From Pseudomonas alcaligenes (GTDB lineage: Bacteria > Pseudomonadota > Gammaproteobacteria > Pseudomonadales > Pseudomonadaceae), in assembly GCF_041729615.1 (NCBI RefSeq), contig NZ_CP154874.1, positions 1,989,001-2,053,000 on the forward strand: a stretch of 64,000 nucleotides of DNA, in the 5' to 3' direction. Both the position numbers and the translations under genes were made by a program. Shown here piece after piece: positions 38,124 through 47,289 of this stretch; positions within the stretch are counted from its first letter, which is position 1; the number at the start of each line of letters is the position of its first letter. The notes below the pieces were generated by a model that was not told the DNA's origin, searched no databases, and saw only the letters and a program-made list of their open reading frames with translations.

Positions 38124-39488
38124 ATGAATGTCACTGTCCGCCGTGTCCTCGGCGCGGCTCTGAATCTGCTTTGCCTGCCCCTGGCGGCCATCGCCGCCGA
38201 ACCCCAGGCCACCCATGAATTCCAGCTGGACAACGGCCTCAAGGTCATCGTCCGCGAGGACCACCGCGCCCCCGTGGTGGTCTCCCAGCTCTGGTACAAG
38301 GTCGGCTCCAGCTACGAGACGCCCGGCCAGACCGGCCTGTCCCATGCCCTCGAGCACATGATGTTCAAGGGCAGCCGCAAGCTCGGTCCCGGCGAGGCCT
38401 CGCGCATCCTGCGCGAACTCGGCGCCGAGGAAAACGCCTTCACCAGCGACGACTACACCGCCTACTACCAGGTGCTGTCGCGCGACCGCCTGGCCGTGGC
38501 CTTCGAGCTGGAGGCCGACCGCCTGGCCAGCCTGCGCCTGCCGGCCGACGAGTTCGCCCGCGAGATCGAGGTGATCAAGGAGGAGCGCCGCCTGCGCACC
38601 GACGACAAGCCGACCTCGCTGGCCTACGAACGCTTCAAGGCCCTGGCCTACCCGGCCAGCGGCTACCACACCCCGACCATCGGCTGGATGGCCGACCTCG
38701 AACGCATGACCGTCGAGGAACTGCGCCACTGGTACCAGGCCTGGTACGCGCCGAACAACGCCACCCTGGTGGTGGTCGGCGACGTCACCCGCGACGAGGT
38801 GCAGGGCCTGGCCCAGCAGTACTTCGGCGCCATCCCGCGCCGCGACGTGCCGCCGGCCAAGGCGCCGCGCGAGCTGGCCGAGCCCGGCGAGCGACGCCTC
38901 ACCCTGCACCTCAAGACCCAGCTGCCGAGCCTGCTGATGGGCTTCAACGTGCCCGGCCTGGCCACCGCCAAGGAGGCCCGCCAGGTGCATGCCCTGCGCC
39001 TGATCGCCGCGCTGCTCGACGGCGGCTACAGCGCGCGCCTGCCGGCGCGCCTGGAGCGCGGCGAGGAACTGGTGTCCGGCGCCTCGGCCGGCTACGACGC
39101 CTTCCAGCGTGGCGACAGCCTGTTCCTGCTCTCCGCCACCCCCAACGTGCAGAAGGGCGTGACCCTGGAGCAGGCCGAGGCCGGCCTGTGGCGCCAGCTG
39201 GAGGACCTCAAACAGAACCCGCCCAGCGCCGAGGAGCTGGCGCGGGTGCGCGCCCAGGTGATCGCCGCGCTGGTCTACGAGCGCGACTCGATCACCAGCC
39301 AGGCCACCACCATCGGCTCGCTGGAGACCGTCGGCCTGTCCTGGACCCTGATGGACCAGGATCTCGCCGCCCTGGAGGCCGTGACCCCGGCCGATATCCA
39401 GCAGGCCGCGCGCACCTACTTCACCCGCTCGCGCCTGGCGGTCGCGCATATCCTGCCCGAGCAAGCCCAACAAGGAGTACAGCCATGA
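38124..39488 (+). CDS. M16-family zinc protease, catalytic subunit
   Basis: A 454-residue periplasmic peptidase with a signal peptide (about 1-25). The inverted zinc motif HALEHMMFKG (HxxEH near 77-81) is intact, with the distal Glu in the EIEVIKEERR region. Pitrilysin/insulinase-type enzymes of this size form two-subunit clamshells. It is coupled by an ATGA overlap to the second M16 gene. Confidence 0.94.
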   Translation: MNVTVRRVLGAALNLLCLPLAAIAAEPQATHEFQLDNGLKVIVREDHRAPVVVSQLWYKVGSSYETPGQTGLSHALEHMMFKGSRKLGPGEASRILRELGAEENAFTSDDYTAYYQVLSRDRLAVAFELEADRLASLRLPADEFAREIEVIKEERRLRTDDKPTSLAYERFKALAYPASGYHTPTIGWMADLERMTVEELRHWYQAWYAPNNATLVVVGDVTRDEVQGLAQQYFGAIPRRDVPPAKAPRELAEPGERRLTLHLKTQLPSLLMGFNVPGLATAKEARQVHALRLIAALLDGGYSARLPARLERGEELVSGASAGYDAFQRGDSLFLLSATPNVQKGVTLEQAEAGLWRQLEDLKQNPPSAEELARVRAQVIAALVYERDSITSQATTIGSLETVGLSWTLMDQDLAALEAVTPADIQQAARTYFTRSRLAVAHILPEQAQQGVQP

Positions 39489-40963
39489 ACGAGCGCAACG
39501 GCCTGCGTTACGGCCTGCTCGGCCTCGGCCTGGTCCTGCTGATCGGCCTGCTCGCTCTGATCGCCAGCCGCAGCGCCCAGGCGCCGGCGCCCGCCACCGA
39601 GCCCGCGGCCCAGCTGCAATCCCTGGCCGCCCTCAACGGCCAGGCGCCGAGCAGGCGCACCCTGGAGATCCAGCAGTGGCAGACCGCCGAGGGCGCCAAG
39701 GTGCTGTTCGTCGAGGCGCGCCAGCTGCCGATGTTCGACCTGCGCCTGACCTTCGCCGCCGGCAGCAGCCAGGATGGCGGCGCGCCCGGCCTGGCCACCC
39801 TGACCAACGCCATGCTCAACGAGGGCGTGGCCGGCAAGGACGTCAGCGCCATCGCCGAGGGCTTCGAGAACCTGGGCGCCCAGTTCGGCAACGGCGCCTA
39901 CCGCGACATGGCCATCGCCAGCCTGCGCAGCCTCAGCGCGCCGGCCCAGCGCGAGCCGGCGCTGCAGCTGTTCGCACAGGTGGTCGGCCAGCCGACCTTC
40001 CCCGAGGACTCGCTGGCGCGGATCAAGAACCAGCTGCTGGCCGGCTTCGAGTACCAGAAGCAGAACCCCGGCAAGCTGGCCTCGCTGCAGCTGTTCGAGC
40101 GGCTCTACGACGACCATCCCTACGCCCACCCCAGCGAAGGCACCGAGCGCTCCATCCCGGCAATCGGCAGCACCCAGCTGCGCGCCTTCCATGCCAGGGC
40201 CTACGCCGCCGGCAATGCGGTGATCGCCCTGGTCGGCGACCTCTCGCGCGCCGAGGCCGAAGCCATCGCCGCGCAGGTCTCCGCCGCCCTGCCCAAGGGC
40301 CCGGCGCTGCCGCGCATCGCCCAGCCCGAGGAGCCCGCGGCCGGCCCCAGCCATATCGAGTTCCCGTCCAAACAGACCCACCTGCTGCTGGCCCAGCTCG
40401 GCATCGACCGCCGCGCACCGGACTATGCCGCGCTGATGCTGGGCAACCAGATCCTCGGCGGCGGCGGCTTCGGCACCCGCCTGATGGAGGAGGTGCGCGA
40501 GAAACGCGGACTGACCTACGGCGTGTACTCCGGCTTCAGCGCCATGCAAGCGCGCGGCCCGTTCATGATCAACCTGCAGACCCGCGCCGAGCTGAGCCAG
40601 GGCACCCTGCAGCTGGTGCAGGACATCCTGCGCGAGTTCATCGCCCAGGGCCCGAGCCAAAAGGAACTGGACGACGCCAAGCGCGAGATGCTCGGCAGCT
40701 TCCCGCTGACCACCGCGAGCAACGCCGACATCGTCGGCCAGCTCGGCGCCATGGGCTTCTACGACCTGCCGCTGACCTACCTGGACGATTTCATGGCCGA
40801 GACCCAGGCCCTCGGCGTCGAGCAGGTCAGGGCGGCCATGGCCAGACACCTGGACGTGAACAAGCTGGTGATCGTCACCGCCGGCCCCACGGTCGCGCAG
40901 CAGCCGCTGCCGCCGCCCACCGCCAAACCGGCCGAGCGCCCCGCCGGCCCGCCGGAGCACTGA
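39485..40963 (+). CDS. M16-family protease-like subunit lacking the zinc motif
   Basis: A 492-residue paralogue with an N-terminal membrane anchor (about 12-28). HxxEH is absent: the equivalent region reads LATLTNAMLNEG. The C-terminal half keeps the R/Y motif (EVREKRGLTYGVYSGF), which in M16 heterodimers binds substrate. It is thus the non-catalytic partner of the preceding protease, as in the mitochondrial processing peptidase arrangement. rsmD follows by a TGATG overlap. Confidence 0.93.
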   Translation: MNERNGLRYGLLGLGLVLLIGLLALIASRSAQAPAPATEPAAQLQSLAALNGQAPSRRTLEIQQWQTAEGAKVLFVEARQLPMFDLRLTFAAGSSQDGGAPGLATLTNAMLNEGVAGKDVSAIAEGFENLGAQFGNGAYRDMAIASLRSLSAPAQREPALQLFAQVVGQPTFPEDSLARIKNQLLAGFEYQKQNPGKLASLQLFERLYDDHPYAHPSEGTERSIPAIGSTQLRAFHARAYAAGNAVIALVGDLSRAEAEAIAAQVSAALPKGPALPRIAQPEEPAAGPSHIEFPSKQTHLLLAQLGIDRRAPDYAALMLGNQILGGGGFGTRLMEEVREKRGLTYGVYSGFSAMQARGPFMINLQTRAELSQGTLQLVQDILREFIAQGPSQKELDDAKREMLGSFPLTTASNADIVGQLGAMGFYDLPLTYLDDFMAETQALGVEQVRAAMARHLDVNKLVIVTAGPTVAQQPLPPPTAKPAERPAGPPEH

Positions 40964-41550
40964 TGCGCAAGCCCAGCCCCACCCCCAAGCACGGCGGCAG
41001 CGGCCAGCTGCGCATCATCGCCGGGCAATGGCGCTCGCGGCGCTTCGCCTTCCCCGAGGGCCCGGGCCTGCGCCCGACCCCGGACCGGGTGCGCGAGACG
41101 GTATTCAACTGGCTGATGCCCTATGTCGAGGGCGCCCGCGTGCTCGACTGCTTCGCCGGCAGCGGCGCCATGCTGCTGGAGTCGCTGTCGCGCGGCGCCG
41201 CCAGCGCCCTCGGCCTGGACCTCAACCCGCAGTCGGTGGCGGCCCTGCGCGGCCACCTGAGCAGCCTGGGGTGCACGGCCGGCCAGGTGCAGCAGGTCGA
41301 CGCCCTGCGCTACCTGGAAAGCCAGGTGGCGACCCCCTTCGACCTGGTGTTCCTCGACCCGCCCTTCCACCAGAACCTGCTGGCCCCGGCCTGCACCCTG
41401 CTGGAGGAGCGCGGCTGGCTAGCCCCGCGGGCCTGGATCTACTGCGAGAGCGAGGCCGCGCCCTCGGCCCTGGGCCTGCCGGGCAACTGGCGCCTGCACC
41501 GCGAGAAGCAGGCCGGGCAGGTCTACTACTCGCTGTGGCAGCGCGGCTGA
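40963..41550 (+). CDS. rsmD: 16S rRNA (guanine966-N2)-methyltransferase RsmD
   Basis: A 195-residue SAM methyltransferase: RIIAGQWRSRRF, LRPTPDRVRETVFNWL, SAM loop VLDCFAGSGAMLLE and catalytic LDPPF. It modifies G966 of 16S rRNA. The start ATG overlaps the upstream stop (TGATG). The M16-M16-rsmD order is conserved in pseudomonads. Confidence 0.96.
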   Translation: MRKPSPTPKHGGSGQLRIIAGQWRSRRFAFPEGPGLRPTPDRVRETVFNWLMPYVEGARVLDCFAGSGAMLLESLSRGAASALGLDLNPQSVAALRGHLSSLGCTAGQVQQVDALRYLESQVATPFDLVFLDPPFHQNLLAPACTLLEERGWLAPRAWIYCESEAAPSALGLPGNWRLHREKQAGQVYYSLWQRG

Positions 41551-41551
41551 G

Positions 41552-41788
41552 ATGGCCCGCCGCCCCTCGCCGCTGCGCGACTTCATCTACGACAACCTGC
41601 TCTACCTGCTCTTGGCCCCGCTGGCGCTGGCCCTGCTGCTGGCCGAGCAGGAAATCGGCCTGAGCCTGTCCCGGCGCATCCAGGAACCCTCGGCGGGCCT
41701 GACCCTGGGCCTGGCGACGCAGCGGGCGATTGCCCTGCTAGTGCTGATCTACAGCCTGCGTCGTCTTTGGCTCGGCCAGCGCCGCTGA
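41552..41788 (+). CDS. Small two-helix membrane protein
   Basis: A 78-residue protein with two hydrophobic helices (NLLYLLLAPLALALLLA and RAIALLVLIYSLRRLWL). It starts 1 bp after the rsmD stop, so it is translated from the same mRNA. I do not recognise a family. A small hypothetical gene occupies the same position in PAO1, as I recall. Confidence 0.68.
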   Translation: MARRPSPLRDFIYDNLLYLLLAPLALALLLAEQEIGLSLSRRIQEPSAGLTLGLATQRAIALLVLIYSLRRLWLGQRR

Positions 41789-41870
41789 GCGGGCATTCGT
41801 CCGGCCAATGGTGCTTCCGCTTTGCCGGCGCAGGCCCTAGCCTGAGACTTTCGGCACGACTGCAACCTCC

Positions 41871-42854
41871 ATGCACGACGACTTCCAACCCGCCTGGTGG
41901 CTACCCGGCCCGCACCTGCAGACCCTGTTCGGCGCCCTGTGCCGCACCCCGCCGCGCCTGCAGCGCCAGCGCGAGCGCCTGTGGCTGGACGACGGCGACT
42001 TCCTCGACCTCGACTGGCACGGCCCGCACGAAGCCGAGGCGCCGCTGGTCCTGGTGCTGCACGGGCTGACCGGCTCGTCCGCCTCGCACTACGTGCTCGG
42101 CCTGCAACAGCAGCTGGCCGCGCGCGGCTGGGCCAGCGTGGCGCTGAACTGGCGTGGCTGCTCCGGCGAGCCCAACCTGCTGCCGCGCGGCTACCACTCC
42201 GGGGTCAGCGAGGACGTGGTCAGCGTGGTGCGCCACCTGCAGGCGCAGCGGCCACTGGCGCCGCTGTACGCGGTGGGCTACTCGCTGGGCGGCAACGTGC
42301 TGCTCAAGTACCTCGGCGAGTCGGGCGAGGATTCCGGCCTGCAGGCGGCGGTGGCGGTGTCGGTGCCGTTTCGCCTGGACCACTGCGCCGAGCGCATCGA
42401 CCGCGGCTTCTCCAAGGTCTACCAGGCGCATTTCATGCGCCAGCTGGTCGCCTACGTGCGCGACAAGCAGCAGCGCTTCAGCGCCGAGGGCCACCACGAG
42501 CGCCTGGCGGCGCTGCAGCAGCTCGGCCCGCTGCAGGGCATGCGCACTTTCTGGGACTTCGACGGCCGCTTCACCGCGCCGCTGCACGGCTATGCCGACG
42601 CCGACGACTACTACCGGCGCGCCTCCAGCCGCTTCTACCTGGAGCGCATCCGCACCCGCACCCTGATCATCCAGTCCAGCGACGACCCCTTCGTCTTCGC
42701 CCACAGCGTGCCACCGGCCCACGAGCTGTCGACCAGCACCCGCCTGGAGCTGCACCAGCAGGGCGGGCACGTCGGCTTTATCGGCGGCTCGCTGCGCCAG
42801 CCGGAGTTCTACCTGGAGCGGCGCATCCCCGCCTGGCTCGCCGACGGGCGCTAA
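41871..42854 (+). CDS. yheT: YheT-family alpha/beta hydrolase
   Basis: A 327-residue hydrolase with the YheT start QPAWWLPGPHLQTLF, the oxyanion region LVLHGLTGSSASHYV, the nucleophile elbow GYSLGGN, the acid in IQSSDDPFV and His in GGHVGFIGG. Family members are esterases of poorly defined substrate. Its stop overlaps by 3 nt the stop of the convergent HlyD gene, the downstream edge of the inserted polysaccharide-type locus. Confidence 0.92.
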   Translation: MHDDFQPAWWLPGPHLQTLFGALCRTPPRLQRQRERLWLDDGDFLDLDWHGPHEAEAPLVLVLHGLTGSSASHYVLGLQQQLAARGWASVALNWRGCSGEPNLLPRGYHSGVSEDVVSVVRHLQAQRPLAPLYAVGYSLGGNVLLKYLGESGEDSGLQAAVAVSVPFRLDHCAERIDRGFSKVYQAHFMRQLVAYVRDKQQRFSAEGHHERLAALQQLGPLQGMRTFWDFDGRFTAPLHGYADADDYYRRASSRFYLERIRTRTLIIQSSDDPFVFAHSVPPAHELSTSTRLELHQQGGHVGFIGGSLRQPEFYLERRIPAWLADGR

Positions 42855-43891
42855 TCGGCCCAGGCGTCGAGCCAGCCCCAGCGGTGCGGGAAACGCGCGA
42901 CCAGGCCGAGGCGATCGACACGCCAGCGCGGCGGCAGCTCGCCGAGGATGCGCGCCTGCAGGCGCAGGTGGCGGCTCGGCGCGCTGAACGCCGGCTGCAG
43001 CTCGGCCGGCACCGCGATGCTGTCCTCCACCTGGCGTACCACCTCGGCCGGCAGCCGGTTGCCGTCGGGCAGCAGCAGGCTCAGGCGCTGGCCGGGCAGC
43101 GCATACTCGGCGTGGCGCGGATCGAGGTAGACCCACAGCTGGACGGCGTCCGGGCGCTGCTGGCGCAGCAGCAGGGTACCGGGGCCGACGTTCTCGCCCT
43201 CGGCCACCAGCACCTCGCTGACCACGCCCGCCTCCACCGCGCGCAGGCTCAGGCCCTGCAGCCGTGCCAGCAGCCAGGCGCGTTCCAGCTCGCGCTGCTG
43301 CAGGGCGCCATCCTGCGGGGCCTGCACGGCCAGGCGCTGGTCGAACTGCAGCAGGTCGAGGCGTCGGCGGTCGAGTTCGTCGCGCGCGGCCTGTTCCTCG
43401 CCGCGGGTCGCCGCACCGGCGGCACGCAGGGCCTGCAACTGCGCCAGGCGCTGCGCCGCGCTGTCCTGCAGGCGCAGCAGGGTGTCGCGCTCGCGCTGCA
43501 GCAGGGCGCTCTGCTGCGCCGTGGCGGCGGCCACGGGCTGTGCCGGCTCGGCCAGCAGGGCCAGGCGCGCGCGCCACTCGGGGTTGTCCAGTTCCAGCAG
43601 CGGCTGCCCGGCCGCCACCCGTTCGCCGGGGCGCACCAGGATCTGCCGCACCTGGCCGGGCTCGCGGGCACGCAGCTCGCTGGCGGGCAACAGCAGCTGG
43701 GCCGGCGCCTCGATCAGCCAGACGCTCAGCAGGGCGCGCCCGACCAGCCACAGCAGCGGACTGGTGACGGCCAGCAGGATCAGGTACCAGCGCAGCTTGA
43801 AGGCCAGGCGCTTGCCCGGTGCGTAGAGCACCTTGAGGCCCTGCTCGCGGGTCGGCTGCTGTTCTTTCGGGCTGCTGAAACGGATCTTCAT
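42851..43891 (-). CDS. HlyD-type membrane fusion protein of the putative EPS locus
   Basis: A 346-residue periplasmic adaptor with a cytoplasmic N-terminus of about 32 residues, one membrane helix (about 35-60; WYLILLAVTSPLLWLVG) and a biotinyl-lipoyl-like domain split by a coiled coil. The first half contains GQVRQILVRPGERVAAGQPLLELDN, broken here by description as residues about 78-102; the second half is AVEAGVVSEVLVAEGENV. A beta-barrel domain follows. Alg44 of the alginate system has the same body but carries an N-terminal PilZ domain; that is missing here. It is the last gene, 7 bp after the outer-membrane component, and probably bridges synthase and outer-membrane channel. Confidence 0.88.
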   Translation of the reverse strand: MKIRFSSPKEQQPTREQGLKVLYAPGKRLAFKLRWYLILLAVTSPLLWLVGRALLSVWLIEAPAQLLLPASELRAREPGQVRQILVRPGERVAAGQPLLELDNPEWRARLALLAEPAQPVAAATAQQSALLQRERDTLLRLQDSAAQRLAQLQALRAAGAATRGEEQAARDELDRRRLDLLQFDQRLAVQAPQDGALQQRELERAWLLARLQGLSLRAVEAGVVSEVLVAEGENVGPGTLLLRQQRPDAVQLWVYLDPRHAEYALPGQRLSLLLPDGNRLPAEVVRQVEDSIAVPAELQPAFSAPSRHLRLQARILGELPPRWRVDRLGLVARFPHRWGWLDAWAD

Positions 43892-43898
43892 GAAGGGC

Positions 43899-45956
43899 TC
43901 AATGCGGGTAGTGGGTCCAATCCTGCCAGTCGATGCCGGTGACTCCCACCGGCTGCAAGCGCACGCGCCAGCGCTCGACCTGTTGCTGCAGCTGGCGCGC
44001 CGGCACGCCGGCCCAGCTCTCTTCGGCCGACAGCTGCGGCTCGACGCTCTGCGCCAGGCGGAAGCGCAGGGCCGGCCAGCGCTGGGCGATCTGCTCGGCC
44101 AGCTCGGCGCTGCGTTCGGCGTTGCGCGTATAGATCATCAGGCTGACCTGCTGCACGCCGCGCTGTGGCAGGGCGCAGGGCACGCAGGTCTGCCCCGCCT
44201 GTGGCGCGGCGAACCAGCGGTGGTGGCTGGACAGCTCCAGTGGCCAGGGATTGAGGCTGGCCACCGCGGCCAGGGTGTCGAGCCAATCCTGCAGGCGGCT
44301 GTCCGGCACCGGCCAGCCCAGCTGCTCGACCTCGAGGTCGAGGTGCAGGGCATCGAACGGCAGGCCCTGCAGCTGGCCGAGCAGGTCGAGCAGACCCTGG
44401 CGCCCGGCCGGTTCCAGCCAGGCCGGATCGCCCAGCAGCAGGGCCACTTCCAGGCCCTGGGCATGGGCCTCGTCGAGGCTGCCCTGGAGGCGCTGGCGCA
44501 GCAGCGGGATGTCCGCCACCTGGGCGGCGGAAAGGCCCAGGTAGATACGCTGCATGCCGGCCCGGCGCAGGTCGCGCAACTCGGCGCGGCGGCTGCCGGC
44601 CTGCAACAGGCGGCGGCTGTCCCAGACATAGGTGCCCTGGCGCCAGTCGCCGGCGGTGCTGGCCAGGCTCCAGTATTCGCGGGTCACGCCCAGCAGTTCG
44701 GCCAAGCCACCGTCGTCCTCGACGAACAGGCGCAGCGCCGCCTCGCGCAGCCAGGCCGCATGCCAGGCGGCGATCAGGCGCAGGCCGGCGGCCTGCTGCT
44801 CCAGCTCGGCGGCCAGTTCGCCCTGCACGCCGCGCTCCAGTTCGGCGTCGCGGCGCAGGCGCTGCTCGCGCATGGCCTGCTCGGCCACCGCCAGCTCCTC
44901 GCGGGCGCTGGCCAGCGCCTGGATGGCGCTGCGTTGCTCGCGCAGGGCCTGGCCGAGGCCGAGCAGCAGCTGTTCGCGCTCGGCCTCCAGGCGCGCCTGC
45001 GCGGCTTGATGCCGGGCCTCGCGCTCGCGGGCGCGATCGCGGCCGTAGCCGAGCGGATCGAGCGGTGCGGACAGGCTGAGGCTGGCCACCAGGCCGTCGC
45101 CCGGCTTGGCCGCGCCGCTGCGGTCCTCGTAGCTCTGCGCCAGGCTGAGGCTGGAGTCGACCCCGGCGTACCAGGGCGACTGGCGCTCGCGCTCGGCCTG
45201 GCGCAGCTCGTCCTGACGCTCGCGCAGGCGCGGGTGGCCGTCCAGGGCGCGCTGCCAGCTGCTCAGCGGCAGCACCCGGCTCGCCAGGGCCTCGGCCGTG
45301 GGGCGCTGGCGCTCGTCGAGCGCGCGCCCGGCCAGGCCGGCCACGGCGGCGCGGGTTTCCTCGAGCAGCGCCGCGGCCTGCTGGCAGCGCCGCTCCAGGC
45401 CCTGCCACTGGCCCTGCTGCTGGCGCGCCTCGGAGGCCAGCAGCCAGCCTTCCTGACTGCGCCGCTGCAGGCGTTCGCGGGCCGCCCGCGCGACCGGCAG
45501 CAGGGTGGCGCACCAGCGCTGCTCCTGTTCGGCGCGCCACCAGTCGGCATAGGCGCTACGCAGCGCCAGGCGCTGCTCGGCGCGCGCCAGCAGGTTGCGG
45601 GCGCGTTGGCGCTGCTGCTCCAGTTCGACCGCCTCGACCGCGCGCAGCTGCCGGTGCAGGCTGCCGAGCAGCGGATGGCGCAGGCCCAGGGCCAGGTCGC
45701 GGCCGTAGTAGTCGTCGCGCAGGTCCTCGGTGACCAGCTCGCGGTAGTGCCCGGTGCCGGCGGAGGCGAACCACTGCCAGCCGGCCTCGGCCTCGCGCTG
45801 GCGCTTGAGTGCGTCGAGGGCGTCCAGCTCGGCGCGCCCGGCCCGCGCCAGGGCGCTGTCATCGAGGCCGGCCAGCAGTTCGCCCAGCGCCAGCGTCTCG
45901 CCGCGCGCCAGGCTGGCAGCCAGCAGCAGGCCGATCAGGGAAAGGGTACGCAGCAT
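43899..45956 (-). CDS. TolC-like outer-membrane factor fused to a TIM-barrel-like domain
   Basis: A 685-residue protein, about 200-250 longer than ordinary TolC proteins. It has a signal peptide (about 1-19), then two coiled-coil-rich OEP-type repeats (about 50-220 and 225-410; HYRELVTEDLRDDYYGRDLALGLRHP, given here only as the stretch near 70-95). From about residue 440 a separate alpha/beta domain begins (GTYVWDSRRLL, MQRIYLGLS, GLEVALLLGDPAWL, FDALHLDLEVEQLGWP), whose alternating strands and helices resemble a glycoside-hydrolase-type TIM barrel. The fusion suggests a channel with an attached glycan-binding or cleaving domain. No catalytic pair can be assigned with confidence. Confidence 0.78.
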   Translation of the reverse strand: MLRTLSLIGLLLAASLARGETLALGELLAGLDDSALARAGRAELDALDALKRQREAEAGWQWFASAGTGHYRELVTEDLRDDYYGRDLALGLRHPLLGSLHRQLRAVEAVELEQQRQRARNLLARAEQRLALRSAYADWWRAEQEQRWCATLLPVARAARERLQRRSQEGWLLASEARQQQGQWQGLERRCQQAAALLEETRAAVAGLAGRALDERQRPTAEALASRVLPLSSWQRALDGHPRLRERQDELRQAERERQSPWYAGVDSSLSLAQSYEDRSGAAKPGDGLVASLSLSAPLDPLGYGRDRAREREARHQAAQARLEAEREQLLLGLGQALREQRSAIQALASAREELAVAEQAMREQRLRRDAELERGVQGELAAELEQQAAGLRLIAAWHAAWLREAALRLFVEDDGGLAELLGVTREYWSLASTAGDWRQGTYVWDSRRLLQAGSRRAELRDLRRAGMQRIYLGLSAAQVADIPLLRQRLQGSLDEAHAQGLEVALLLGDPAWLEPAGRQGLLDLLGQLQGLPFDALHLDLEVEQLGWPVPDSRLQDWLDTLAAVASLNPWPLELSSHHRWFAAPQAGQTCVPCALPQRGVQQVSLMIYTRNAERSAELAEQIAQRWPALRFRLAQSVEPQLSAEESWAGVPARQLQQQVERWRVRLQPVGVTGIDWQDWTHYPH

Positions 45957-45957
45957 C

Positions 45958-47286
45958 TCAGAACCTCTTGGCCTTCTTCAGCACCCACCAGGGCGCCATG
46001 CTGGATTCCTCGTGGCCGCGGCGCAGGGCCTCGTTGAGCATGGCCACGGCGCTCCAGCAGCGCATCACCAGCATGAACAGGGGGAACAGGAACACGATGG
46101 GCAGCAGGCGCAGGTCCTGGCGCGGCCGCTCGGAGACCATCGCCAGCATGGCCAGGTACATCAGCAGGGTCACGCCCAGGTAGACCAGGTAGATCAGCCC
46201 GGCCAGGGCCAGGTAGTGCGGCAGCGGCAGGACGAACAGGCCGACCACCAGGTAGCCGAAGATGATGAAGGGCAGCACCAGCTGGAAGAAGAAGCCGCTG
46301 ACCAGGGTCATGAGGAAGTTGGGCCAGCCGAGCAGGCGCGGGTTGAAGCTGTGGCGGTGCTTGCGGATGTACAGGAAGTACAGGTCGCCGTCCCAGCGCA
46401 GGCGCTGCATGAGGAACTGGCGGAAGGTGGTCGGCGCGTCGGTGTGGCCGATGGCGGTGGGCTCGAAAGGGATGCGCAGGGGCTGGCGGCCGAAGTAGTT
46501 CTTGATGCGCAGGGTGATGTCGAGGTCCTCGGCGGTGTGGGTGTCCCAGCCGCCGACCTTGTCCAGGAAGCTGCGGCGGAAGGCACCGAAGGCGCCGGAG
46601 ACGTTGTTCACCAGGTTCCACTCGCTCAGGCCGATCTTCGCCATGTGGATCGACAGCAGGTACTCCAGGGCCTGCATGGCGGTGGTCAGCGAGGCCTTCC
46701 AGTTGCGCACGCGCAGGCTGCCGGCCACGGCCGGCACGTCGGGGTCGGCGAAATGGCGGACGATATTGACCACCATGTCGTTGTCGAACGAGGTGTCGCC
46801 GTCCAGGGCCATGACGATCTCGCCGGTGCAGTGGGCCAGGCCGGCATTCAGCGAGGACACCCGGCCGCCGCGCTGCCACTTGGCGATCGGCCGCAGCAGG
46901 CGGCGCGGGTAGAGCTGGCGGTCGACGCGGAAATCGCGCACCGCCTGCATGGTGGTCTGGTTCACCGCGGCGCCATCGACCACCGGGATCATCTCGATCT
47001 CGCCCTGGTAGGTCTGCTCGCACAGGCTGCTCAGGGTGCTCTGCACGTCGCGCCCTTCGCTGTAGCAGGTGATCACGCAGGACACCCGCGGCCGGTAGCC
47101 GTTGTCCGGTGGCAGCTCGAAGGGCTTGCGCAGGAACCAGCGCAGCACGCCGAGCAGCACCAGCAGGTTGAGCGGCACCTCCAGCAGCAGGAAGGCCGGC
47201 AGCAGGCTCACCAGCAGGCGGATGCCGCCGTCGGCCTTGCCCAGCTCGGTGAGCAGCAGCTGCCACTGCAGGAGCACGGCGTCCAT
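45958..47286 (-). CDS. Membrane family-2 glycosyltransferase (polysaccharide synthase-like)
   Basis: A 442-residue processive-type GT2. There is an N-terminal membrane helix (about 21-50), then the GT-A domain with SCVITCYSEG, Asp104 in VVDG, DGD 162-164, the catalytic TAED (251-254) and QRLRW (294-298), and about four C-terminal helices from residue 320. The ED and QxxRW motifs are those of cellulose, hyaluronan, PNAG and alginate synthases. No PilZ domain is attached, unlike BcsA. It is located 3 bp after the regulator gene and 1 bp before the outer-membrane gene, so it is the likely synthase of a secreted polymer. The sugar cannot be inferred. Confidence 0.92.
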   Translation of the reverse strand: MDAVLLQWQLLLTELGKADGGIRLLVSLLPAFLLLEVPLNLLVLLGVLRWFLRKPFELPPDNGYRPRVSCVITCYSEGRDVQSTLSSLCEQTYQGEIEMIPVVDGAAVNQTTMQAVRDFRVDRQLYPRRLLRPIAKWQRGGRVSSLNAGLAHCTGEIVMALDGDTSFDNDMVVNIVRHFADPDVPAVAGSLRVRNWKASLTTAMQALEYLLSIHMAKIGLSEWNLVNNVSGAFGAFRRSFLDKVGGWDTHTAEDLDITLRIKNYFGRQPLRIPFEPTAIGHTDAPTTFRQFLMQRLRWDGDLYFLYIRKHRHSFNPRLLGWPNFLMTLVSGFFFQLVLPFIIFGYLVVGLFVLPLPHYLALAGLIYLVYLGVTLLMYLAMLAMVSERPRQDLRLLPIVFLFPLFMLVMRCWSAVAMLNEALRRGHEESSMAPWWVLKKAKRF

Positions 47287-47289
47287 GGG

